In this document: piece by piece, positions 36,719 to 44,868 of the stretch
How positions within the stretch are numbered: the stretch's first letter is position 1
Layout: each line of letters starts with the position of its first letter
Origin: Niastella koreensis GR20-10
GTDB lineage: Bacteria > Bacteroidota > Bacteroidia > Chitinophagales > Chitinophagaceae
Direction: 5' to 3'
DNA: 64,000 nucleotides
Assembly (NCBI RefSeq): GCF_000246855.1
Contig: NC_016609.1
Coordinates: 186,001 to 250,000 of the forward strand
Program-made: the position numbers and the translations under genes
The notes under the pieces: generated by a model
Databases searched by the model: none
Told to the model about the DNA's origin: nothing
The model's input: only the letters and a program-made list of their open reading frames with translations

Positions 36719-37330
36719 ATGAAAATTTTCTGTGTAGGCCGTAATTATGTGGCTCACGCAAAAGAACTGGGTAACGAGGTTCCGGATGAACCTATAGTTT
36801 TTATGAAACCTAAGAGTGCATTACTGCAGGCTCATACCCCTTTTTATTACCCCGAGTTCACAAACGAATTACATTACGAATGTGAACTGGTATTGCGTAT
36901 ATCGAAGAACGGCAAATACATTCAGGACAGATTTGCCAGCAAGTATTACGATGCTGTAACCGTAGGCATCGACTTTACTGCGCGCGATATTCAAAATGAG
37001 TTAAAAGAAAAAGGGTTGCCCTGGGAAAAAGCAAAAGCCTGGGATAATTCAGCAGTGATTGGTAAGTGGATACCTCTTACGAATATCAAAAACAAAAAAG
37101 ACATCAACTTCTGTTTATATAAAAACAAGGAACTGGTGCAACAGGGAAATTCAGGGTTAATGATAAATAACTTTGATAAAGTAGTGGCCTATATCTCCAA
37201 CTACTTTTCAGTGAACATCGGCGACCTCGTATTTACCGGTACACCCGCGGGAGTAGGCGAATGTGTGGTTGGTGACGAGCTGGAAGCTTTTATCGAAGAC
37301 GACAGCTTATTAAGTTTAGAGATCAAATAA
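36719..37330 (+). CDS. Fumarylacetoacetate hydrolase (FAH)-family protein
   Basis: A 203-residue single-domain FAH protein starting at ATG 36719 (MKIFCVGRNYVAHAKELGNEVP); a TTG at 36710 is less likely. Metal-binding residues are in the ELHYECELVLRI motif (Glu pair) and the GIDFTARDIQNELKEKGLPWEKAKAWD segment (Asp, Lys). The C-terminus has the family GDLVFTGTPAGVGECVVGDEL. Relatives act as acylpyruvases, oxaloacetate decarboxylases or hydratases of 2-keto-enols; the exact substrate cannot be read from sequence. Monocistronic with its own terminator. Confidence 0.92.
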   Translation: MKIFCVGRNYVAHAKELGNEVPDEPIVFMKPKSALLQAHTPFYYPEFTNELHYECELVLRISKNGKYIQDRFASKYYDAVTVGIDFTARDIQNELKEKGLPWEKAKAWDNSAVIGKWIPLTNIKNKKDINFCLYKNKELVQQGNSGLMINNFDKVVAYISNYFSVNIGDLVFTGTPAGVGECVVGDELEAFIEDDSLLSLEIK

Positions 37331-37356
37331 CAAATAGATCATCATTACAAGGAAAT

Positions 37357-37390
37357 AGCCTTTCCCGATTCTTCGGGAGAGGCTTTTTTT
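37357..37390 (+). terminator. Terminator of FAH-family gene
   Basis: AGCCTTTCCCGA pairs with TCGGGAGAGGCT (one mismatch) around a 4-base loop, followed by seven Ts. Confidence 0.88.
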
Positions 37391-37505
37391 ATTGTCTTAA
37401 CCGGCTTTTATGGGATGCACGGGATTATTGGAAGAATTTTTATCCTTATCCCAAAAATTCTCATAAATCTAATAAATCCCAGGTCAGACTAACAGTTGTT
37501 ATTAT

Positions 37506-37513
37506 TACTTTTG
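37506..37513 (+). promoter_or_regulatory. -7 element of E1 gene
   Basis: TACTTTTG matches TAnnTTTG, ten bases before the start codon at 37524. No clear -33 element. Confidence 0.4.
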
Positions 37514-37523
37514 CCGGTTATCT

Positions 37524-39590
37524 ATGATGCACACCGATACATTATTGAAGGCTTACCGCCTGATGTGTACCGCCAAAGCCATGGCCGACACCTATGAAGC
37601 AAACCGCGCTATTTGTAAGTACGTTCATTCAACGTCACGAGGTCATGAAGCCATTCAATTGGCGGCTGCCTTTCAATTACTCCCCTGTGACTATATAAGC
37701 CCGTATTACCGGGATGAGAGCATTCTGCTGGGTCTGGGCTTTTCGCCCTACCAGTTAATGCTGCAGCTGCTGGCTAAACGCGACGATATCTTTACCGGCG
37801 GCCGCGAATACTATTCCCACCCCAATTACCGGGGGGCCGATAAACCGGCTATTATACACCAGAGCAGCGCCACCGGTATGCAGGCCATCCCAACCACCGG
37901 CGTTGCCCAGGGTATACAATACCTGGAACAGATAAACTCCGATAAGTTAATAAAAGGCCCCGGTGGCGAATTACCAGTGGTAATTTGTTCATTGGGCGAT
38001 GCCAGTGTAACCGAAGGTGAGGTGAGTGAGGCCTTCCAGTTTGCCATCCTGAAGAAGCTCCCGGTTATTTACCTGGTGCAGGATAACAACTGGGGCATAA
38101 GCGCCACCTCGGATGAAGTGCGCGTAATGGACGCCTACGATTATGCAGCGGGCTTCCCCGGCCTTGACCGGGTACGGATAGACGGCAGCAATTTTGAAGA
38201 AAGTTTCGATGCCATGCACCGCGTGGTGCAGTATGTGCGGCAGCATAGAACACCCTACCTGGTGCAGGCTAAAGTGCCCTTGCTGGGCCATCATACCAGC
38301 GGAGTGCGCAGGGAGTTTTACCGCACCCCGGATGACCTGGAAAAGCATGCGGTCAACGATCCCCTGCCCAGATTGCGGCTGCGTTTGCTACAGCTTGGTG
38401 TAGATTCACAACAGTTGCAAAGCATAGAGAAAGAAGCCTGGGCGGCCGTAAACGAACAGTTTCAAAAAGCGGCAGAAGCGCCCGAACCGGATCCCGCCAC
38501 CGTAACAGACCATGTGTTTGTGCCAACGCCTGTTACCCGGGAACAGGGGCAACGGCAGCCGGCCGGCAATGAGAAGATCATTATGGTAGATGCCGCCTTA
38601 TTTGCCATCAGGGAAATAATGGAGGATTATCCTGAAGCCATGTTGTACGGGCAGGATGTAGGCCGGCGACTGGGCGGTGTATTCCGCGAGGCAGCTACCC
38701 TGGCAGAAAAATTCAGCGATACCCGCGTTTTCAATACCGCCATTCAGGAAGCATACATCATTGGTTCAACAGTGGGCATGAGTGCAGTAGGAGTAAAGCC
38801 AATTGTTGAGGTGCAATTCGCCGATTACATTTATCCCGGCTTCAATCAGCTGGTGACGGAGATCTCGAAATCGAGTTACCTGACCTGCGGTAAGTTTCCT
38901 GTTGCAACAGTAATACGCGTGCCTGTGGGTGCCTATGGCGGCGGTGGGCCTTATCATAGCGGAAGTATAGAAACAACATTGCTGTCGATCAAAGGCATCA
39001 AGGTGGTCTATCCTTCCAATGCTGCAGATATGAAAGGATTGATGAAAGCTGCATTCCTTGATCCCAACCCGGTTGTAATGCTTGAACATAAAGGATTATA
39101 CTGGAGCAAAGTGCCCGGTACAGAAGATGCAAAAACAATTGAGCCGTCCAGGGATTATGTCTTGCCATTAGGTAAAGCTGCATTGGCTCTCAAAGCCGAT
39201 GACACCCACATTACTAACGGTGAATCCTGTTGTGTAATAACTTATGGCATGGGCGTTTACTGGGCGCGTGCTGCTGCAAAGAATTTTCCCGGGCAGGTTG
39301 ATGTGATTGATTTGCGTACGTTATACCCACTTGATGAAGCGCTCATCTTTGAGCGGGTAAAAAAGCATGGCAAATGTTTGGTGCTTACCGAAGAACAACA
39401 GAACAATTCCTTTGCAGAAGCACTGGCAGGAAGAATATCATATGCATGTTTTCAATGGCTCGATGCACCGGTTACCGTAATGGGTGCATTAAATGTTCCG
39501 GCAGTTCCAATGAACATGCAACTGGAGCAGGCCATGTTACCAAATAGCGAAAAAGTGGCGGCAACAATCAAACAATTATTGCGCTCGTAA
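37524..39590 (+). CDS. 2-oxoacid dehydrogenase E1 component, alpha and beta subunits fused
   Basis: 688 residues combining both halves of a thiamine-diphosphate E1. The alpha part (about 1-320) has the ThDP-binding signature GDASVTEGEVSEAFQ ... QDNNWGIS and the phosphorylation-loop-like HTSGVRREFYR. A linker of about 35 residues leads to the beta part (about 350-688) with MLYGQDVG, FNTAIQEAYIIGSTVGMSAVGVKPIVEVQFADY, YGGGGPYHSGSIE and HKGLYWSK. It would decarboxylate a 2-oxoacid (branched-chain or pyruvate type) and reductively acylate a lipoyl E2. No E2 or E3 gene is nearby, so it must use subunits encoded elsewhere. Such fused E1s are common in Bacteroidota. ATG 37527 is an equally possible start. 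Confidence 0.93.
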   Translation: MMHTDTLLKAYRLMCTAKAMADTYEANRAICKYVHSTSRGHEAIQLAAAFQLLPCDYISPYYRDESILLGLGFSPYQLMLQLLAKRDDIFTGGREYYSHPNYRGADKPAIIHQSSATGMQAIPTTGVAQGIQYLEQINSDKLIKGPGGELPVVICSLGDASVTEGEVSEAFQFAILKKLPVIYLVQDNNWGISATSDEVRVMDAYDYAAGFPGLDRVRIDGSNFEESFDAMHRVVQYVRQHRTPYLVQAKVPLLGHHTSGVRREFYRTPDDLEKHAVNDPLPRLRLRLLQLGVDSQQLQSIEKEAWAAVNEQFQKAAEAPEPDPATVTDHVFVPTPVTREQGQRQPAGNEKIIMVDAALFAIREIMEDYPEAMLYGQDVGRRLGGVFREAATLAEKFSDTRVFNTAIQEAYIIGSTVGMSAVGVKPIVEVQFADYIYPGFNQLVTEISKSSYLTCGKFPVATVIRVPVGAYGGGGPYHSGSIETTLLSIKGIKVVYPSNAADMKGLMKAAFLDPNPVVMLEHKGLYWSKVPGTEDAKTIEPSRDYVLPLGKAALALKADDTHITNGESCCVITYGMGVYWARAAAKNFPGQVDVIDLRTLYPLDEALIFERVKKHGKCLVLTEEQQNNSFAEALAGRISYACFQWLDAPVTVMGALNVPAVPMNMQLEQAMLPNSEKVAATIKQLLRS

Positions 39591-39607
39591 AAACGGGCAA
39601 TACATAC

Positions 39608-39649
39608 TCTACAAGATAATTTTACTTCTCCTTTTATTCTACAAGATAA
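39608..39649. repeat. 12-bp direct repeat upstream of transposase-like gene
   Basis: TCTACAAGATAA occurs at 39608-39619 and 39638-39649, a 30-base period near three helical turns. Candidate binding sites for a regulator, perhaps the HTH protein encoded downstream. Confidence 0.45.
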
Positions 39650-39726
39650 GTAGGTTGTATCGTACATCCTATCCTTCTGCCGTTTGTAATATTTTAACAC
39701 GGGGCATATAATAAAAATTGTCTTAT

Positions 39727-39743
39727 TTACGTAGAGTTACGTA
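39727..39743. repeat. 7-bp direct repeat with 10-bp period
   Basis: TTACGTA at 39727-39733 and 39737-39743, three bases apart, 22 bases before the transposase-like start. One-turn spacing suits a dimer or two monomers on one DNA face. Confidence 0.4.
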
Positions 39744-39764
39744 CTTCAAACCACCTAAGCAGCC

Positions 39765-40454
39765 ATGAAAAACAGATATCTGAAAGGTGCCCATCTTTCT
39801 GAACGGAAAGTTCGGGAACTTATTAAATTATTCTCAGAAGATCTGACAGCCACACAGATCGCCAACATCACAGGAATTAGCCGTATTACGGTAAATGCGT
39901 ATTTCAAGCTAATTCGTACACACATCGCAAAATTTTGCGAGGAAAGAAATCCATTTCATTTCACCAATGGAACAACGGTTTACCATGTTTCGGAAAATGG
40001 GGAAGTTGCCAGTAATGGCGAAGCGTCAAAAAAATCGTTTTACGGCATTTTTAAAAACGATGAAACCATTTACACCGACAAAATCGCCAACATTGATGCT
40101 GAATGGATGTACGATTGGTTAAAAGGAAAAACGGAGGGCGAACGCGATATCGTTGAAAAGTATCGCCTTCACATGTACAATGGCATTGCCGATTTTAACA
40201 GCATCCGTTTGTTCCGCACCAACGATTCGGTAACAGGTGTTACCCGTGGCAAATCAAACATCGATGAAATTGATTTATTCTGGGGAATGCTTAAATCGCG
40301 GTTGATAAAATTCCGTGGTTTAAACAGCGGCACCCTGTACCTGCACGTAAAGGAAACTGAGTTCAGGTACAATTACAGGGAAAATGATTTATTTGAGCTG
40401 CTGATGGAAATTCTGCACAAACGTCCGTTGCATTATTCAAAAGCAGTAAGATAA
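39765..40454 (+). CDS. IS1595-type transposase-derived protein, likely catalytically inactive
   Basis: 229 residues. The N-terminal helix-turn-helix (SERKVRELIKLFSEDLTATQIANITGISRITVNAYFKLI) and the C-terminus (IDLFWGMLKSRLIKFRGLNSGTLYLHVKETEFRYNYR and FELLMEILHKRP) match ISXO2/IS1595 transposases. The catalytic positions do not. The segment after HTH, where active members carry an IDES-type Asp, reads TTVYHVSENGEVASNGEA. The second Asp (SDxWxSY) region reads DIVEKYRLHMYNG, and the IENFW position is IDLFW. The glycine/arginine-rich loop after the first Asp is absent. No terminal inverted repeats flank it, and it has its own terminator and direct repeats upstream. A domesticated DNA-binding protein is more likely than a mobile element; the residue-level comparison is from memory of the family. 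Confidence 0.75.
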   Translation: MKNRYLKGAHLSERKVRELIKLFSEDLTATQIANITGISRITVNAYFKLIRTHIAKFCEERNPFHFTNGTTVYHVSENGEVASNGEASKKSFYGIFKNDETIYTDKIANIDAEWMYDWLKGKTEGERDIVEKYRLHMYNGIADFNSIRLFRTNDSVTGVTRGKSNIDEIDLFWGMLKSRLIKFRGLNSGTLYLHVKETEFRYNYRENDLFELLMEILHKRPLHYSKAVR

Positions 40455-40551
40455 TTAACGAACTCCGGGGATTTTCTTTCTATAGCCTATCGCAACTCAT
40501 CCCTGGATCATATAAAACCAGTTGCGGTATAGAATTTTTCTCATGTGACTC

Positions 40552-40580
40552 GCGGCCCGATTCTTCGGGCTGCTTTTTTC
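40552..40580 (+). terminator. Terminator after transposase-derived gene
   Basis: GCGGCCCGA pairs with TCGGGCTGC (one G-T) around a 4-base loop, followed by six Ts. Confidence 0.88.
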
Positions 40581-40588
40581 TTTTCCTG

Positions 40589-40596
40589 TACCTTTA
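40589..40596 (+). promoter_or_regulatory. -7-like element abutting CDF gene start
   Basis: TACCTTTA-CATA-ATG: one mismatch to TAnnTTTG, four bases before the start codon, the same geometry as folD. Confidence 0.35.
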
Positions 40597-40600
40597 CATA

Positions 40601-41554
40601 ATGGCACACGACCACTCACATGCACACGGTCATTCCCACGCCGTATCATTTAATGAAGCAAGCCTGAAGGCTTTCCAGATAGGTATTGCCCTTAATATAA
40701 TATTCGTAGTAGTAGAAGTAGTGGCTGGACTGGCCTACAAGTCCATGTCGCTGCTGAGCGATGCCGGCCATAACCTGGCCGACGTGGCCAGTTTGCTGCT
40801 TTCCTATATCGCCTTTAAGCTCGCTCACCGGCAGGCTACCATCCGGTACACGTACGGGTTTAAGAAAACAACCGTGTTAGCGGCCTTTTTAAACGCCTTG
40901 TTGTTGTTACTGGCTATTGGTATGCTCGGGTATGAATCGGTATTGCGCCTGCAGGCGCCACCTGCCGTTAAGGGTACCGGCATTGCCTGGGTAGCTGCGC
41001 TGGGAATTGCGGTGAACGGTATTTCAGCCCTTCTTTTTTTCAGGCATAAAGACTCCGACCTCAATGTAAAAGGCGCCTATTGGCATCTGCTGGCCGATGC
41101 GCTGGTATCGGTAGGGGTGGTAATTGGTGGTATTGTTATTTCCTACACCGGTTGGTATTGGTTAGATCCTGTCATTGGCCTGGCAATCATGATCATCATC
41201 CTCATCAGCACCTGGTCGCTGTTTACCGATAGTTTTAAAATGACGGTTGATGGAGTGCCGTCAGGTATTGAGCTGGATGAGGTAAGCCGCATAATATTAT
41301 CCGTTAAACATATCGTCAATGTGCATCACATTCACATCTGGCCATTAAGCACTACCGAAAATGCGCTTACTGCTCATGTTATCATCGATGACCGGCTGCC
41401 ATTCGATGAAAAATTAAAAGTGATCCAACACCTTAAACACGAGTTACTGCATCACAACATTCACCACAGTACTATTGAACTGGAATCGGAAACCATACAT
41501 TGTCCCAACGAAAATGATTGTTTGGAGCAGCAGGTACAACAACACACCCATTAA
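40601..41554 (+). CDS. Cation diffusion facilitator (CzcD-like zinc/cobalt exporter)
   Basis: 317 residues. A His-rich N-terminus (HDHSHAHGHSH) probably gathers metal. Six transmembrane helices follow; TM2 carries LLSDAGHNLADVASLLLS with the HxxxD site and TM5 carries HLLADALVSVGVVIGG. TM6 ends in WYWLDPVIGLAI. The cytoplasmic C-terminal domain (VKHIVNVHHIHIWPLS) is the metallochaperone-like dimerisation domain, with extra His near the end. It exchanges protons for Zn2+ or similar ions across the inner membrane. Its stop overlaps the end of the convergent beta-lactamase-like gene by 4 bases, with no space for a separate terminator. Confidence 0.95.
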   Translation: MAHDHSHAHGHSHAVSFNEASLKAFQIGIALNIIFVVVEVVAGLAYKSMSLLSDAGHNLADVASLLLSYIAFKLAHRQATIRYTYGFKKTTVLAAFLNALLLLLAIGMLGYESVLRLQAPPAVKGTGIAWVAALGIAVNGISALLFFRHKDSDLNVKGAYWHLLADALVSVGVVIGGIVISYTGWYWLDPVIGLAIMIIILISTWSLFTDSFKMTVDGVPSGIELDEVSRIILSVKHIVNVHHIHIWPLSTTENALTAHVIIDDRLPFDEKLKVIQHLKHELLHHNIHHSTIELESETIHCPNENDCLEQQVQQHTH

Positions 41555-42450
41555 GATTCCCTGGGCGTAGTTACATACCGGTAAATCATTTCCGATACTT
41601 CAGCCATGGCCTTTTTGGCATTGGCCTCGTTCTGCAGGTTTTTTGATAAGATCACCAACACATATTTTTTTCCATTGGGAAGAAATACAATTCCGGAATC
41701 ATGTAAAACGTGGGTAATATTCCCCGTTTTGTGAGCCACCTTTACGTCTTTGGGTAAACGTGCAGGAATGATTTCATTGAATTCCTGGTCTAATAAGATT
41801 TTAATCATGGCCTGTGATGAAGCGCTGTCTACTATTTCGCCCTTTGCCATTTTTTCATAAATCACCATCAGGTCGTTTGCGGTGGTAACATTATTTAAAC
41901 CCCTGTCGAACGCTTTGCTGTCTTCCACACCCCGCAGCACCTGTATTTTATTGGCGCCCAGCTGCCTCATAGTTAGAGTAACGTTGCGGGCATTTACCAT
42001 TTGTATTACCGTATTGGTGGCCAGGTTGCTGCTCCTGATGATCATGTCGTACACCAGGTTGTACAGCGGCATCTTTTCACCCAAATGCTGGTACAGTGCT
42101 GTGTCGCTGTCGTCTTTGGGGTTCAGGCTGAACAGGCTGCTGTCGACAATGCTTTTAAATTCATTTTTAAGTACAACAGAATCGTTCAGGGAGAACCTGC
42201 GGGCAGCGGCCTGTTTGTATACCTCAATCATAACCGGCGTTTTCATAGTGCTGGCAGCATGAAAAAAATCCTGTTCGTTTATGAGCAATGAATCTCCTGT
42301 TGACAGGTCTTTAAATGCCACGGCAAAATTGCCGGGTTGTTCAGCCAGTCTGGAGTTGATCTGGTCTTTCAGTTTATTTAATGTCATGCGGTTTGTGCAT
42401 GCACAAAACAGCAACATACTAAACAGCAAAAGCCTGGAAAGATGGGTCAT
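41551..42450 (-). CDS. Class A beta-lactamase-like serine hydrolase, lipoprotein
   Basis: 299 residues with a lipobox (LLFCAC, Cys about 18). Beta-lactamase2-type motifs are present: STMK (Ser and Lys of SxxK, about residue 67), SSN in place of SDN (about 139), a Glu in RGVEDSKAFDRGLNN at the omega-loop position, and HKTGN for KTG (about 240). Class A enzymes hydrolyse beta-lactams; relatives of this type in Bacteroidota are often only annotated as serine hydrolases, and real resistance cannot be inferred. Its ATG overlaps the stop of the upstream phosphorylase gene (ATGA), so the two are translationally coupled, and its 3' end overlaps the CDF gene. Confidence 0.88.
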   Translation of the reverse strand: MTHLSRLLLFSMLLFCACTNRMTLNKLKDQINSRLAEQPGNFAVAFKDLSTGDSLLINEQDFFHAASTMKTPVMIEVYKQAAARRFSLNDSVVLKNEFKSIVDSSLFSLNPKDDSDTALYQHLGEKMPLYNLVYDMIIRSSNLATNTVIQMVNARNVTLTMRQLGANKIQVLRGVEDSKAFDRGLNNVTTANDLMVIYEKMAKGEIVDSASSQAMIKILLDQEFNEIIPARLPKDVKVAHKTGNITHVLHDSGIVFLPNGKKYVLVILSKNLQNEANAKKAMAEVSEMIYRYVTTPRES

Positions 42451-43268
42451 AGTTGTTCAATAACGCTTTTAAATACACTGCTCAGTTTTTGGTCGGCTTT
42501 AGCGGCAACGGCAATTATTTCTTCAATGTTCACTGGTTGCAGGTTATCGGGATCACATTCATCCGTAATAACACTTACCGCAGCGCACGACAGTCCTATC
42601 TGGCTGGCCACAATCACTTCCGGCACGGTGCTCATGCCTACCATATCAGCCCCGATCACCCGAAGAAAACGGTATTCTGCCCTTGTTTCCAGGTTAGGAC
42701 CTGGCACGGCTACATAAACGCCTTGTTTAAGCGGAACAGACAGCTCAAGCGCCGTCTTAATAAATACTTTATTTAACCGGATGTCGTATGGTTGGCTCAT
42801 ATCGGGGAACCGGGGGCCTAAACCTGGTTCATGCACCCCGCGTAAAGGATTTTCTGGCTGCAGGTTAATATGGTCGGTAAGTAACACAAGATCGCCCATT
42901 TTGTATTCAGGATTCATCCCGCCGGATGCATTGCTCAATAACAAATTGGTTACACCTAATGCTTTAAACACCCTCACCGGGAAAGTGATCTGTTGCATGC
43001 TGTAGCCTTCGTAATAATGAAAGCGGCCCTGCATAACCAGTATCTTTTTATTGCCAACCCTGGCGAGTATCAGTTTGCCCTTGTGCGATTCAACGGTGGA
43101 GGTGGGAAAATGCGGGATCTCATTGTAAGTGATTTGCTGAATCACTTCAACCCGGTCAATAAAAGAGCCTAAACCAGTGCCGAGAACAATAGCAGTGGAA
43201 GCGCCGGTAAATCCTTTCTCTTCTAAAAACTGGCTTGTTTGTGCAATTTTTTCAATGATATGGTCCAT
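42447..43268 (-). CDS. Purine nucleoside phosphorylase (family II, trimeric type)
   Basis: Phosphorolyses (deoxy)inosine and (deoxy)guanosine to base and pentose-1-phosphate. I use ATG 43268 (MDHIIEKIAQTSQFL); an in-frame ATG at 43301 adds 11 residues. Motifs: IVLGTGLGSF for phosphate, ESHKGKL, QGRFHYYEGY, LLSNASGGMNP, and the purine-site segment VAVPGPNLETRAEYRFLRVIGADMVGMSTVPE. 273 residues, typical. It heads a two-gene unit with the beta-lactamase-like lipoprotein, an unexpected partner. Confidence 0.94.
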   Translation of the reverse strand: MDHIIEKIAQTSQFLEEKGFTGASTAIVLGTGLGSFIDRVEVIQQITYNEIPHFPTSTVESHKGKLILARVGNKKILVMQGRFHYYEGYSMQQITFPVRVFKALGVTNLLLSNASGGMNPEYKMGDLVLLTDHINLQPENPLRGVHEPGLGPRFPDMSQPYDIRLNKVFIKTALELSVPLKQGVYVAVPGPNLETRAEYRFLRVIGADMVGMSTVPEVIVASQIGLSCAAVSVITDECDPDNLQPVNIEEIIAVAAKADQKLSSVFKSVIEQL

Positions 43269-43419
43269 CCCGTGATTTTTTTTCAAAATAAAGTATTCCA
43301 ATGGTTATTTACTAGCATTTGGATACTTTTATTCAATAGTGTATTCTTTTTCAGAATATGATCTGTATTGTAAAATCTATTAATTTAGTGGAGTAATAAG
43401 CCGCATAACAGCTCAATAG

Positions 43420-44868
43420 ATGTCAATGAAGATGAACAGATTATTTTGTACGATCGCCCTCACAGGTTTTTTTATTTTGTTGCAATGGCAGCAGAGCATT
43501 GCCCAGCAGACAGCTGTAAAGCCCAATATTATTTTTATCCTGGCCGATGACCTGGGTTATGGCGATTTGGGTTGTTACGGACAAAAACTGATACAAACTC
43601 CTAACCTGGATGCCATGGCAAAACAGGGCACCCGGTTTACACAGTTTTATGCCGGCACCGCGGTATGCGCACCTTCCCGTTCTTCTTTTCTTACCGGGCA
43701 ACATACAGGTCATACCCCCATACGGGGAAATAAAGGCGTGCAACCCGAAGGGCAATGGCCCATTCCCGATTCGGCCGTTACCATTGCTGAAGTATTGAAA
43801 AAAGCTGGCTATGCCACTGGTGATTTTGGAAAATGGGGCCTTGGGCCTGTTGCTTCATCCGGTGATCCCATTAAACAGGGTTTCGATGCTTTCTATGGAT
43901 ATAATTGTCAAACGCTGGCGCATGATTATTATCCCGATCATTTATGGGAGAACGATACCCGAATTGACTTTGCCGCCAATACGCCTGAGCACCCAACAGA
44001 TTACTCGGCAGACCTGATACATCAGAAAGCGCTGCAATTTATCGATCAGCATAAAGGCAATCCATTCTTTGTATTTCTCTCTTACACATTGCCGCATGCA
44101 GCCCTGCAGGTGCCCGATGACAGCCTGTTTGAGAAATATAAAAAGCTGCTCAACGAAAAGCCCATTCCCGTACCAAAATGGAATGGAAAAAATTATGCAC
44201 CGCAAGCTTATCCACGTGCTGCTTATGCAGCTATGGTAAGCCGGCTGGATGTATATGTTGGACAGGTATTGCAGAAATTAAAAGAAGCCGGTATTGATAA
44301 AAACACATTGGTGATCTTCTCCAGTGATAACGGGCCGCATAAAGAAGGTGGCTATGATCCTGATTACTTTAACAGCAATGGTCCTTTGCGGGGTATTAAA
44401 AGAGATCTGTATGAAGGCGGCATGCGCGAACCAATGATCGCCTGGTGGCCTGGAAAAATAAAGGCAGGCGCTACCTCTGATTATGTAGGCGCCTTCTGGG
44501 ATTTTTTACCCACATTTGCCGAACTGGCTAAAGCGCTAAAACCAGCAAACATCGATGGCATTTCAATTGTGCCGGCGTTGCTGGGACAAAAAAATGCTCC
44601 CTCGCATCCCTGGTTATATTGGGAGTTTCACGAACAGGGTGGCAAACAGGCGGTGCGCATGGGAAAATGGAAAGGCATAAAATTAAATGTAACCAGCCAG
44701 CCCAATGGGCCCATAGAGTTGTATGACCTTACAACAGATCTGGGCGAGAAAAATAACGTGGCGGATAAACATCCGGATATAGTGCAGGAGATCAAAAAAA
44801 TTATGGAGCAGCAACACAGGGAGAGCCCGGATTTTCCCTTGTTTACAAAATCAGCTAACACAGAATGA
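43420..44868 (+). CDS. Exported cysteine-type sulfatase (arylsulfatase family)
   Basis: 482 residues with a signal peptide ending SIAQQ. It removes sulfate esters from glycans or small molecules. The metal-binding Asp pair is in IFILADDLGYGD, and the activation motif VCAPSRSSFLTG contains Cys83 in the CxPSR context, which must be oxidised to formylglycine. Other active-site segments: GKWGLG, SYTLPHAALQVP, IFSSDNGPHKEGG with DN metal ligands, and GGMREPMIAWWPG. The ATG of the next gene, a formylglycine-generating enzyme, overlaps its stop (ATGA), so enzyme and activator are translated together. Signal peptide, GH92 and LacI neighbours point to host- or plant-glycan degradation. Confidence 0.94.
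   Translation: MSMKMNRLFCTIALTGFFILLQWQQSIAQQTAVKPNIIFILADDLGYGDLGCYGQKLIQTPNLDAMAKQGTRFTQFYAGTAVCAPSRSSFLTGQHTGHTPIRGNKGVQPEGQWPIPDSAVTIAEVLKKAGYATGDFGKWGLGPVASSGDPIKQGFDAFYGYNCQTLAHDYYPDHLWENDTRIDFAANTPEHPTDYSADLIHQKALQFIDQHKGNPFFVFLSYTLPHAALQVPDDSLFEKYKKLLNEKPIPVPKWNGKNYAPQAYPRAAYAAMVSRLDVYVGQVLQKLKEAGIDKNTLVIFSSDNGPHKEGGYDPDYFNSNGPLRGIKRDLYEGGMREPMIAWWPGKIKAGATSDYVGAFWDFLPTFAELAKALKPANIDGISIVPALLGQKNAPSHPWLYWEFHEQGGKQAVRMGKWKGIKLNVTSQPNGPIELYDLTTDLGEKNNVADKHPDIVQEIKKIMEQQHRESPDFPLFTKSANTE

Noticed and set aside
39590-40600. Intact insertion sequence around the IS1595-like gene
   Set aside because: No terminal inverted repeats or target-site duplication could be found, and catalytic residues are missing, so I annotate a derived gene instead of a mobile element.
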